A stretch of 64,000 nucleotides of DNA, from positions 62,001 through 126,000 of the forward strand of contig NZ_QHKS01000007.1 in the NCBI RefSeq assembly GCF_003353175.1, read 5' to 3'. Shown here in pieces: positions 8,988-16,986 of the stretch (its first letter is position 1; every line of letters starts with the position of its first letter). The notes under the pieces are model-generated. The model was not told the origin of the DNA, made no database searches, and worked only from the letters and a program-made list of their open reading frames with translations. The stretch is from Paraburkholderia lacunae (GTDB lineage Bacteria; Pseudomonadota; Gammaproteobacteria; Burkholderiales; Burkholderiaceae). Both the position numbers and the translations under genes were made by a program.

Positions 8988-9597
8988 ACGGCGTTGCATG
9001 ACGCCATGAATGGCATCATGCGAGAACGATGCGCCGGGAAGCAGCGCTTGCGCAGCGGCGCATCATGGCTTTGCGAGGCTTTCGACGTTGCAAGGTGAAG
9101 CAGTCGAACCGCCTCGCCTCCCGCCGGCGGCATATTGGCGACGCACACGCCAGGCGGCCTCCATGCGCAGCCCATGCGGCAACGCCGCACTGCGCCGCCC
9201 GCGTGCGGCGCCTGTTCGAGCATGCGCTTAACACGCGATCAAATTTTCACATTCGCCACACCTTCACATTCGCGACACCGATTGCGAGCAGAGTTCGCGA
9301 TTACGTCATCATGCCCTTTAAGGCGTATTTAAGAGATAGCGTGGTGTAATATCCGCGAGCAGTTGAATTCCCGTCGCGCGTTTTAACCGCTGGGCGCTGC
9401 TTGCAAACCCGATATGACAAACCCGGTTTTGCGACCTTGGACAATTTACGGCGCCGCTATTGCAATCGGCGCATGCGCCCCGAAATCCGGTGCGACCGCT
9501 TGCGCCGCGTCGCGCGCAGCGGCGTAAAGTAACAGCTGAAAAGCGGTTAAGCGCGCCGGGATTTATTCAGCGCCGATTACATTCTTTGGAGGTTTTC
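8988..9597. other. Intergenic region upstream of pspA, with a 17-bp tandem duplication
   Basis: 610 bp without a supported gene. At 9246-9262 and 9263-9279 the segment TTCACATTCGCCACACC is repeated with one mismatch. An AT-richer section at 9315-9350 is a likely promoter zone for pspA. A strong ribosome-binding site GGAGG at 9588-9592 ends the region. Confidence 0.5.
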
Positions 9598-10278
9598 ATG
9601 TCGCTTTTTGACAGCATTTCGCGCACAGTTAAAGGTCTCCTGAACGATGCAGCCGATTCGGTGCAAGACCCGTCGCGCGACTCGCGCCAGATCGTGCGCG
9701 AACTCGACGACAGCATCGCTAAAGCGGAGAACTCGCTGATCGAGATTCAGGCGCAAGTGGCCACGCAGCAAAGCAAGCGCGATGTTGCCGCGGACAAGGC
9801 GAAGAAATACGAAGACGGTGCCAAGCGGGCGCTGCAATCCGGCGACGAAGCGCTGGCGCGTGAAGCCCTCGGCGCGCAAGCCACCGCCGAAGCCGAACGC
9901 GACGCGCTGGCCAAGGAGCTGACCACGCTGGAACCTTCGGTTGAACAGTTGAAGAGCCAGATCGAAGACATGCGCGCCCGTCGTAACGACCTGAACGCGC
10001 GCTCGAACATTCTGCAAGCCAAACAGCAGATCGCACAGGCCAAGGACGTCGCGGCAACCGCGTTGGGCGGTATCGGCGGCCAGAATCTGTCCGAGGATTT
10101 CCAGAAGCTGGAAGACAAGGTCGCGCTGTCCAATGCCCGTTCCGACGCGCGTCTGAATTCGGCTGACGTGAAGAGCGGCAAGGCGCTCGACGACAAACTC
10201 GCGGATCTGAACCGCGGCCCGTCGGTCGAAGACCGTCTCGAAGCGTTGAAGAAACAGCTCAATACGCCGGCCCAGTAA
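9598..10278 (+). CDS. pspA: PspA/IM30 family membrane-stress protein
   Basis: 226 residues, almost entirely alpha-helical coiled coil, with the amphipathic N-terminal helix MSLFDSISRTVKGLLNDAAD followed by the conserved segment DPSRDSRQIVRELDDSI. PspA/IM30/Vipp1 proteins bind stressed inner membrane, form ESCRT-III-like assemblies and limit proton leakage. Start chosen at ATG 9598, five bases after GGAGG; a longer frame upstream has no family similarity. No pspF, pspB or pspC is near, so the enterobacterial regulatory circuit is not encoded here. The next gene on the same strand, 209 bp later, encodes a TPR membrane protein and may belong to the same response. Confidence 0.92.
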   Translation: MSLFDSISRTVKGLLNDAADSVQDPSRDSRQIVRELDDSIAKAENSLIEIQAQVATQQSKRDVAADKAKKYEDGAKRALQSGDEALAREALGAQATAEAERDALAKELTTLEPSVEQLKSQIEDMRARRNDLNARSNILQAKQQIAQAKDVAATALGGIGGQNLSEDFQKLEDKVALSNARSDARLNSADVKSGKALDDKLADLNRGPSVEDRLEALKKQLNTPAQ

Positions 10279-10383
10279 CGGTGTTGACGGGACTGCGTAG
10301 ACGCAGTTCGCAGTAAATTGTCAGGCAGCGTCGGCACGGTGCGCGACGCTGCGAGTTGCACCGGCGTTCCGGGCGTATTCCGG

Positions 10384-10478
10384 CCCCCCCCCCCGCCACA
10401 TGCGTATTAACCGGAGCGCCGGCCGCCGGATCGCCGGCCGCCGGAATCGATTGCCAAGGAGACGGGCGCGCAGCGCCC
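10384..10478 (+). promoter_or_regulatory. Poly-C tract, short direct repeat and hairpin in the leader of the TPR gene
   Basis: The leader holds an 11-base C run (10384-10394), a 13-bp direct repeat GCCGGCCGCCGGA (10418-10430 and 10433-10445), a purine-rich AAGGAGA (10456-10462) and a GC hairpin GGGCGC/GCGCCC (10464-10478). The hairpin sits between the AAGGAGA and the ATG at 10488. The spacing of about 25 bases is normally too long for translation unless the hairpin folds and brings the two together. A regulatory role is inference. Confidence 0.4.
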
Positions 10479-10487
10479 GGCCCGTAC

Positions 10488-11687
10488 ATGAAAAAATTTC
10501 TCGCAACCGCGTTCGCATCGCTGCTGCTGGCGTCCGCCGCGGCATTCGCCGTCCCGACGGTTCAGCAGATCGAATCCGCGATGTCGCAAGGCAACTGGCA
10601 GCAAGCCGACGCAGGCTTGAGCGAAGTGCTGCAAGCGCATCCGAACAATGCCCGCGCGCACTATCTGTACAGCCAGGTGCTCGATCGCGAAGGCCGTTAT
10701 GCCGACGCGCTCGCCCAGGTCCAGCAGGCCAAGACGCTCGACCCGCAAATCCGCTTCACCGACCCGACCCGTTTCGCGCAAACCGAAGCGCGCCTGCGCA
10801 AGGACGCGGAACGTGCCGGTGGCGCCGCCGGCGACACCTCGCGTCGCGCGGCCGACCCGTTCGTGCAACAGAACACGCCGGCCGTGCAGCAGCAGTCGGC
10901 GATGGTGTCGCAGGCGCCGCAACGGCATGGCCCGGGGATCGGCGCGTGGATCGGCATCATTCTCGTCATCGGCGTGATCGCGCTGGTGCTGCGCTGGACA
11001 CTGCGCCGCGCCCGCTCGCAAGACGATTCGCGCGCCGACGACGATCGTCGCGTGCAACTCAAGCGAGCGACCGACATGTTGAACGCCGTGCGTTCGTTGA
11101 AGCTCGACGTCAAGCTCTCCACCGCGCAAGGCCATGAAGCGCTGGAGAAGGAAGTCGAAGCGACCGAAGAACAGCTGCGCGGCCTCATGGAAACGCTGTC
11201 GAACGGCAAGAATCCGCTGCCGCCGTACCAGCTGGACGAACTGGAGCAGCGCATCGCCAGCCTGCGCGCACGCGCTGACGGACGGCCCGATCCGAATGCC
11301 GCGCCGGCCGCCGCCAGCACACCGCAGTCGCCGTATGCGCAGGAAGCGGAGCGTTTCGGCAATCCGCCACAGGCGCCCTATCCGCAGCAAGGCCCTTATC
11401 AGCAACAACCGCAGGTGATCGTGCAGCAAGGCGGCGGCGGTTTCGGCGGCGGGATGGGCGGTTTGCTGACCGGCGTGCTGCTCGGCGAAGCGCTGAATTC
11501 CGGCCGTGAACGCGTGGTCGAGCGCGATGTGATCGTCGACGACGAAACGCGTCGCCGCGGCGGCAACGAAGGCGGCAACGGCGGCGGGCTCGATTTCGGC
11601 CAGGGTTCGAACGACTGGAACGACAACAGCGGCGGTGGCGTCGATCTGGGCAGCAACGACGACTCCGGCGGCTGGAGCGATACCTGA
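10488..11687 (+). CDS. TPR-containing single-pass membrane protein with Gly-rich tail
   Basis: 399 residues: signal peptide (1-21), a tetratricopeptide-like helical region (about 22-110; pattern NNARAHYLYSQVLDREGRYADAL), a Gln-rich linker, one transmembrane helix (151-169), a charged coiled coil (about 185-265), a Pro/Gln-rich linker and a Gly-rich stretch (GGGGFGGGMGG) ending in an acidic Gly/Asn/Ser tail. It would sit in the inner membrane with the TPR part outside the cytoplasm and the coiled coil inside. The Gly-rich patch resembles those in TPM/DUF1517-like envelope proteins, but I do not recognise a named family. It follows pspA and ends at a strong terminator, so it may act with PspA in envelope stress. 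Function unknown. Confidence 0.75.
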   Translation: MKKFLATAFASLLLASAAAFAVPTVQQIESAMSQGNWQQADAGLSEVLQAHPNNARAHYLYSQVLDREGRYADALAQVQQAKTLDPQIRFTDPTRFAQTEARLRKDAERAGGAAGDTSRRAADPFVQQNTPAVQQQSAMVSQAPQRHGPGIGAWIGIILVIGVIALVLRWTLRRARSQDDSRADDDRRVQLKRATDMLNAVRSLKLDVKLSTAQGHEALEKEVEATEEQLRGLMETLSNGKNPLPPYQLDELEQRIASLRARADGRPDPNAAPAAASTPQSPYAQEAERFGNPPQAPYPQQGPYQQQPQVIVQQGGGGFGGGMGGLLTGVLLGEALNSGRERVVERDVIVDDETRRRGGNEGGNGGGLDFGQGSNDWNDNSGGGVDLGSNDDSGGWSDT

Positions 11688-11717
11688 GCGCGCGCTTTCG
11701 GTACGCCACCAATGACG

Positions 11718-11747
11718 ACAGGCTCCTTCACGGAGCCTGTTTTTTTG
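11718..11747 (+). terminator. Rho-independent terminator after the TPR gene
   Basis: Perfect 9-bp stem ACAGGCTCC/GGAGCCTGT with a 5-base loop, followed by a run of T. It lies 31 bp after the TPR gene stop and also separates it from the convergent TetR gene. Confidence 0.9.
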
Positions 11748-11757
11748 CGCTTCCTCG

Positions 11758-12426
11758 CTACGCCCTCGCCGCTTCGTGTTGCGCGAGCAGCGCGGACCCC
11801 GCAAACAGCCTGACGATGAAACGCTCCGCATAACCGATCAGGGCTTCCCGGCGCGCGGCATTGGCGGCGATGTATTCATCCGACAGATGAAACAGCTGCA
11901 GCACGATCTGGGTGCAGACTTCGTCGATAGTCTCGCGGGCTAGCGCCGGCATCAGATTCAACTGCACGACGTCGTCCGCCATTTCCGCCGACACCTCGTG
12001 GAGGTTCGCACGTACCGCTTCGCGCAGCGCCGGCGAGGTGCCGTGATACTCGGCCAGCGCGCTGCGGAACGCTTCGCGGCTTTCCAGCGCGAACTCGAAA
12101 AACGCCACGCAGGCGCGGCGCGGCACGCTATGCGGCTCGTCATGCGCGGCCAGCCAGCGTTCGCGACGCAGCATCGGCCGCAAGCGGCGGCTCACCGATT
12201 CGACCGCTTCGCGCGCCAGATCGTCGAGCGTGTCGAAATGACGATAGAACGTGTTGGGATTCAACCCCGCCTCGCGCGCCAGTTCGCGCAAACCCAGGCT
12301 CGCAAAACTGCGGCCGCCCGCGGTCAGGCGCAACGCGGCTTCGATCAGCTTGCGCTTGCCGGGCGGCAATTCCTGCCCGGGCGCGGCATAGTCAGCGGCG
12401 GGCGCCGCTGCGGGTACGGATGTCAT
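11758..12426 (-). CDS. TetR family transcriptional regulator
   Basis: 222 residues with an N-terminal TetR helix-turn-helix (LRELAREAGLNPNTFYRHF, about residues 46-65) and an all-helical ligand domain. The sequence NPNTFYRHF and the C-terminal layout resemble the FabR/DesT branch, which senses acyl-CoA, but ligand assignment is inference. The gene is divergent from the monooxygenase gene, and the 157 bp between them hold two copies of one palindrome. It most likely represses the monooxygenase/hydrolase pair and itself. Confidence 0.88.
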   Translation of the reverse strand: MTSVPAAAPAADYAAPGQELPPGKRKLIEAALRLTAGGRSFASLGLRELAREAGLNPNTFYRHFDTLDDLAREAVESVSRRLRPMLRRERWLAAHDEPHSVPRRACVAFFEFALESREAFRSALAEYHGTSPALREAVRANLHEVSAEMADDVVQLNLMPALARETIDEVCTQIVLQLFHLSDEYIAANAARREALIGYAERFIVRLFAGSALLAQHEAARA

Positions 12427-12490
12427 GAGGTTTCAATCGGCGCGAAACACGTGCGTTTAATTGTCGTACTCTAAACGATCTTGACGCGAA

Positions 12491-12540
12491 GTGTACAGTT
12501 GTCTACCCTGCGCGTTAGTCTGAAGTAGACACCTGTAGAC
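12491..12540. promoter_or_regulatory. Two candidate TetR operators of form GT-N2-ACA-N2-TGT-N2-AC
   Basis: Site 1 is GTGTACAGTTGTCTAC (12491-12506) and site 2 is GTAGACACCTGTAGAC (12525-12540). Both fit the same palindromic pattern, and their centres are 34 bp apart. They lie between the divergent TetR and monooxygenase genes, where a TetR dimer would be expected to block both promoters. The pattern is seen directly; binding is inference. Confidence 0.65.
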
Positions 12541-12583
12541 ACTTGAATTTTGCCGTTTTCCTGCCCAACTCCGGAGACCCGCT

Positions 12584-14065
12584 GTGACGCCTGCCTCACC
12601 TGCCACGCCACGCATTGCCATTGTCGGAAGCGGATTCGCGGGGATCGGCATGGCGATCCGTCTTCAGCGAATGGGCATCACGTCGTTTACGGTCTACGAG
12701 GCGGCCGGCGATATCGGCGGCACGTGGCGCGACAACACCTATCCCGGCGCGGCTTGTGATGTGCCGTCGCATCTGTATTCGTTTTCTTTCGAACCCAACC
12801 CGGCGTGGTCGCGCGCGTTCAGCGGCCAGGCGGAAATCTTGGCGTACCTGAAGCATTGCGCACGCAAGTATGGCGTCGAACGTTTCGTGCGCTGCAACGC
12901 GCGCGTGAGTGCCGCGCGCTTCGATGAAGCGCGGCAGATATGGCACGTCGAGATCGATGCGAACGGCACATGCGAAAGCATCGAAGCCGATGTCGTGATT
13001 GCCGCGAGCGGTCCGCTGTCGCGGCCGGCCATGCCGCAAATCGCCGGGCTCGAGCGCTTCGAAGGCAAGCTGTTTCACTCGGCCCGCTGGGACCATGCGT
13101 ATCCGCTCGAAGGCAAGCGCGTCGCCGTCATCGGCACCGGCGCGAGCGCGGTCCAGTTCGTGCCGCGGATCCAGCCGCGCGTCGCCCGGCTCGAACTGTT
13201 CCAGCGCACCGCGCCGTGGATCATGCCGAAGCCCGACAAACCGATCGGCCCGCGCGCGCGTTGGCTGTTCCACCATCTGCCGTTCACGCAGCGTTTCGTG
13301 CGCAATGCCATCTACTGGCAGCTCGAATCGCGCGCGATCGCGTTCGTCGTCAATCCGAAGCTGATGAAGTTTCCGATGAAGTTCGGTCTGAGCTATCTGG
13401 AGCGGCGCGTCAAGGATCCGGCGCTGCGCGCGAGGCTGACGCCGAACTACCGGCTCGGCTGCAAACGCGTGCTGTTGTCGAGCGATTATTATCCGGCGCT
13501 CGGTCAGCCGAACGTCGACGTGGTGACGGCCGGCATCCGCGAGATCGTCGCCGACGGCATCGTGACCGAGGACGGCGCGCATCACCCCGCCGACGCGATC
13601 ATTTGCGGCACCGGCTTCCAGGTCAACGACGCCGGCGCGCCGTTCGACGTGACCGGTATCGGCGGCGCCGATCTCGGCGCGATGTGGCTGCACGACGGCC
13701 CGCAAGCGTATCTCGGCACCAGCATCGCGAACTTCCCGAACTTCTTCATGATGGCCGGCCCGAACACCGGCCTCGGTCACAACTCGATGATCTACATGAT
13801 CGAGTCGCAGGTGCAATACATCGCCGATTGCCTGCGCGAGCTGCGCCGGCGCCGCGCCCGCACGATGAATCTGCGGCCCGACGTGCAGCGCGACTTCAAC
13901 GCGCGTTTGCAGAAAGAAATGCAGCACTCCGTCTGGGTGAGCGGCTGCCATAGCTGGTATCAGACCCGGAGCGGCAAGGTGACGGCGATCTGGCCGGGCT
14001 TCACGTTCAGTTTTCGCAAGCGCACGCGCCGCGTGCGGCCGCGCGACTATCGCTTTGCGCCTTGA
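12584..14065 (+). CDS. Flavin-containing monooxygenase, Baeyer-Villiger type
   Basis: 493 residues. The FAD Rossmann motif GSGFAG lies at 15-20, GGTWRDNTYPGAACDVPS at about 45-62, the Baeyer-Villiger fingerprint FEGKLFHSARWD at 159-170 and the NADPH Rossmann motif GTGASA at 184-189. The enzyme would use NADPH and O2 to insert oxygen next to a carbonyl, turning ketones into esters or lactones. Start is GTG at 12584, preceded by GGAGA. A hydrolase gene follows after 87 bp and could cleave the ester product, which suggests a two-step ketone or alkanone degradation or detoxification route under TetR control. The substrate is unknown. Confidence 0.9.
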   Translation: MTPASPATPRIAIVGSGFAGIGMAIRLQRMGITSFTVYEAAGDIGGTWRDNTYPGAACDVPSHLYSFSFEPNPAWSRAFSGQAEILAYLKHCARKYGVERFVRCNARVSAARFDEARQIWHVEIDANGTCESIEADVVIAASGPLSRPAMPQIAGLERFEGKLFHSARWDHAYPLEGKRVAVIGTGASAVQFVPRIQPRVARLELFQRTAPWIMPKPDKPIGPRARWLFHHLPFTQRFVRNAIYWQLESRAIAFVVNPKLMKFPMKFGLSYLERRVKDPALRARLTPNYRLGCKRVLLSSDYYPALGQPNVDVVTAGIREIVADGIVTEDGAHHPADAIICGTGFQVNDAGAPFDVTGIGGADLGAMWLHDGPQAYLGTSIANFPNFFMMAGPNTGLGHNSMIYMIESQVQYIADCLRELRRRRARTMNLRPDVQRDFNARLQKEMQHSVWVSGCHSWYQTRSGKVTAIWPGFTFSFRKRTRRVRPRDYRFAP

Positions 14066-14152
14066 TGCGCGTGACATTGCCCGCGGCCGAGGGGCCGTGC
14101 ATCGCCTGCTGTCCAACTCAAAACCAGAAAAGTGAAAAGGGAGATAAAAACC

Positions 14153-15121
14153 ATGGCAAGCATCGAATCCACCACGCCCGCCGCATCCGCGCCGCTGCCG
14201 CCGCGCTCGCTCGCCGCGCGCCTCGGCATCGCCAGCGTGCCGCGCGCCGAATTGCGGCAGCGTTATACGCAAAGCGGTTCGAAGTTCGTCACGATCATGG
14301 GCGCCGACGTGCACTACGTCGATGAAGGCAGCGGCGACACGATCGTGATGATTCATGGTTTTGCGTCTTCTCTGCATACGTGGAATCGCGTCGCTGACGA
14401 ACTCAGGCGCACGCATCGCGTGATCCGTCTCGATCTGCCGCCGTTCGGCGTGACAGGTCCGCTGCGCTCGACCTCCGGCGCGATCGAAACGATGAATCTG
14501 CCGACCTACCGGCGTTTCTTCGATACGTTCATGCAGGCGCTGGGCATTTCGCGCGCGACGCTGATCGGCAACTCGCTGGGCGGCCTGATTTCGTGGGACT
14601 ACGCGGTGCGTCATCGCGACGCTGTCGAACGGCTGGTGCTGATCGATTCGGCCGGATTTCCAATGAAGCTGCCGATTTACATCGGTCTGTTCAACAGCGC
14701 GCCGGTGCGAATCAGTTCGCCGTGGTGGCTGCCTGAAGCCATCATCAAAAGCGCGGTGCGCAACGTGTATGGCGATCCACGCCGGCTCGACGCGGTGACG
14801 CTGCGGCGTTACATCGAATTTTTCCACGGCGAAGGCACACGTGCTGCGATCGGCAAGATGGTGCCGACGCTCGATTTCAAAGACGTCAATACCGACGTGC
14901 TGAAGACGCTCGACGTACCGTCGCTGGTGATGTGGGGCGCGAAGGACCGGTGGATTCCGACCGCGCATGCGGCGGAGTTCGCGAGCCGCATTCCGCGCGC
15001 GAAGTCGGTGATATATCCCGGGCTGGGTCACATCCCGATGGAGGAAGCGCCGGAGCGCGTCATGGTCGATTTGCGCGCGTTTCTGTCGGCTACGGCCAAT
15101 GCGAGCCGCACGATGGTTTGA
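14153..15121 (+). CDS. Alpha/beta-fold hydrolase
   Basis: 322 residues with the alpha/beta-hydrolase catalytic set: oxyanion-side HGFASS (68-73), nucleophile Ser141 in GNSLGG, acid Asp265 in GAKDRW and His293 in GLGHIP. Start ATG 14153 follows AAAGGGAGA. Such enzymes hydrolyse esters, lactones or C-C bonds. Its position after a Baeyer-Villiger-type monooxygenase points to an esterase or lactonase acting on that enzyme's product; this is context inference. Confidence 0.88.
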   Translation: MASIESTTPAASAPLPPRSLAARLGIASVPRAELRQRYTQSGSKFVTIMGADVHYVDEGSGDTIVMIHGFASSLHTWNRVADELRRTHRVIRLDLPPFGVTGPLRSTSGAIETMNLPTYRRFFDTFMQALGISRATLIGNSLGGLISWDYAVRHRDAVERLVLIDSAGFPMKLPIYIGLFNSAPVRISSPWWLPEAIIKSAVRNVYGDPRRLDAVTLRRYIEFFHGEGTRAAIGKMVPTLDFKDVNTDVLKTLDVPSLVMWGAKDRWIPTAHAAEFASRIPRAKSVIYPGLGHIPMEEAPERVMVDLRAFLSATANASRTMV

Positions 15122-15238
15122 TGCCGGCGGTATTGGGCTTTTCCTGTTATCAAAAGAAAGGCCACCGCCGCGGACGCACAGAAAAATGCCGCCGCCCAGG
15201 GCAAAAAAAGCCGCAATCAGGCGTCAGACACGAAAAAC

Positions 15239-16057
15239 CTAGACTGCCATGACAGCCCTCTTCCTCTCGGCTCGCTGCATAAAGTAATTCCCCACCACGA
15301 CCCCTACCGTGACGACGGCAATAAACAGCGTAGCAAGCGCATTCATCTCGGGATTCAAGCCAAGCCGAACGCGGGAGAACACAACCAGTGGCAAGGTAGT
15401 CGACCCAGGCCCCGACAGGAACGCCGACAAAACCAGATCGTCGATCGACAGCGTGAATGACAGCAACCACCCGGACACGAGCGCCTGCGAAATCAACGGC
15501 AACGTAATGGAGAAAAACACCCTGACCGGCGTAGCGCCAAGATCGAGCGCCGCCTCTTCAAGAGAAGGATGCAACTCCTTCACGCGGGACTGAACGATGA
15601 TGGCCACATAAGAAATACACAGCATCACGTGCCCGATCCAGATCGTGAAAATGCCGCGTCCGGCGGGCCATCCCAGCCACTTGGCCATTTCGATGAACAA
15701 CAGCAGCAGCGAAATCCCCTGAATCACCTCGGGAATCACCAGCGGTGCGTTGATCATCCCGGTGTAGAGCGTAAAGCCGCGGAACCGCCCCATCCGCGCG
15801 AGCACAAACCCGGCCCACGTGCCGATCACCACGGAAGCAAACGCCGTCAACAAAGCCACCCGCAAAGACAACCACGCGGCGGCAATCAACTCGCCATCTT
15901 GCAGCAACGCCGCATACCAGCGCGTCGAAAAGCGCGTCCACACCGTGACCAGCTGCGATTCGTTGAACGAATACACAACCAGACTGACGATCGGAACATA
16001 CAGAAACAAAAATCCAATGCCCAATGCAATGAACTGGAAAATCCGGTTCGGCTTCAT
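15239..16057 (-). CDS. potI: Putrescine ABC transporter permease PotI
   Basis: 272 residues with about six transmembrane helices and the binding-protein-dependent permease (EAA) motif EEAALDLGATPVRVFFSITLP, which docks the ATPase. Start ATG 16057 overlaps the stop codon of potH by one base (TAATG), so the two are translationally coupled; the longer frame upstream lies inside potH. It pairs with PotH to form the inner-membrane pore for polyamine import. It is the last gene of the potFGHI operon. Confidence 0.93.
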   Translation of the reverse strand: MKPNRIFQFIALGIGFLFLYVPIVSLVVYSFNESQLVTVWTRFSTRWYAALLQDGELIAAAWLSLRVALLTAFASVVIGTWAGFVLARMGRFRGFTLYTGMINAPLVIPEVIQGISLLLLFIEMAKWLGWPAGRGIFTIWIGHVMLCISYVAIIVQSRVKELHPSLEEAALDLGATPVRVFFSITLPLISQALVSGWLLSFTLSIDDLVLSAFLSGPGSTTLPLVVFSRVRLGLNPEMNALATLFIAVVTVGVVVGNYFMQRAERKRAVMAV

Positions 16058-16986
16058 TAGCGCCCTTCCTCCATCGCCTTCGCCTGCGAGTATTGGAAAA
16101 ACGCCATCGGCACCAGTAACAACAACACCATCGCACAGGTCACGGCAGACGCCATCGGCCAATCGGCATTGTCGAAAAACTCATTCCACATCACGCGGCC
16201 GATCATCAGCGTGTTCGCGCCGCCCAGCAACTCAGGAATCACATACTCGCCCACCGCCGGGATGAACACCAGCAAACAACCGGCGATGATGCCGTTCTTC
16301 GACAGCGGCAAGGTGATTCGCCAGAACGCCTTCCACGGCTTCGCGCCGAGGTCGTAGGCGGCTTCCAGCAACGTCATGTCCATCTTCACCAGGTGCGCGT
16401 AAAGCGGCATCACGAGAAACGGCAGGTACGAATACACCATGCCGATATAAACCGCGGCATTCGTGTGGTACAGCTCGACCGGCGTATGAATCAAGCCGGT
16501 CGCCATCAGGAAGTTGTTCAGCAAACCGTTGTTCTTCAGAATCCCGATCCACGCATACACGCGAATCAGAAACGACGTCCAGAACGGCAGCATCACCGCC
16601 ATCATCAGCAGATTGCGGCTCGCCGGACTCGAACGCGCGATGTAGTACGCCATCGGATAACCGATCAGCAAACACAGCAAGGTCGAAATCGCCGCCACCA
16701 CCACCGAATTCACATAGGTCGCGAAATACAGGCTGTCGGTCAGCAAAAACGCGTAATGCGACAGATCGAGCGCGACGTGAACCACGCCGTCCGTATAGGT
16801 CGCCAGTTCCGTATACGGCGGAATGCCGAGCTGCAAATCGGCGAAGCTGATCTTCACGACCAGCAGGAACGGTACGAGGAAAAACAGCAGCAGCCAGGTG
16901 AACGGCCCGGCCACCACCGCGGTGCGGCCAGTCAGGTTGAAGCGGCGCACCGGCCACGCCGCCAGAGAACTCACCAGGCGCTTCAT
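16057..16986 (-). CDS. potH: Putrescine ABC transporter permease PotH
   Basis: 309 residues, six predicted transmembrane helices, with the EAA loop LLEAAYDLGAKPWKAFWRI. The closely matching C-terminal half (IPAVGEYVIPELLGG) is typical of PotH/PotB. The start overlaps the ATPase gene's stop (ATGA, 16983-16986). It forms the membrane channel with PotI and is energised by PotG. Confidence 0.94.
   Translation of the reverse strand: MKRLVSSLAAWPVRRFNLTGRTAVVAGPFTWLLLFFLVPFLLVVKISFADLQLGIPPYTELATYTDGVVHVALDLSHYAFLLTDSLYFATYVNSVVVAAISTLLCLLIGYPMAYYIARSSPASRNLLMMAVMLPFWTSFLIRVYAWIGILKNNGLLNNFLMATGLIHTPVELYHTNAAVYIGMVYSYLPFLVMPLYAHLVKMDMTLLEAAYDLGAKPWKAFWRITLPLSKNGIIAGCLLVFIPAVGEYVIPELLGGANTLMIGRVMWNEFFDNADWPMASAVTCAMVLLLLVPMAFFQYSQAKAMEEGR

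Noticed and set aside
9390..9407. Sequence resembling a sigma-54 promoter (TGGGCGCTGCTTGC) upstream of pspA
   Set aside because: The GG-to-GC spacing is one base too short for sigma-54, and no pspF-type enhancer-binding gene is nearby.
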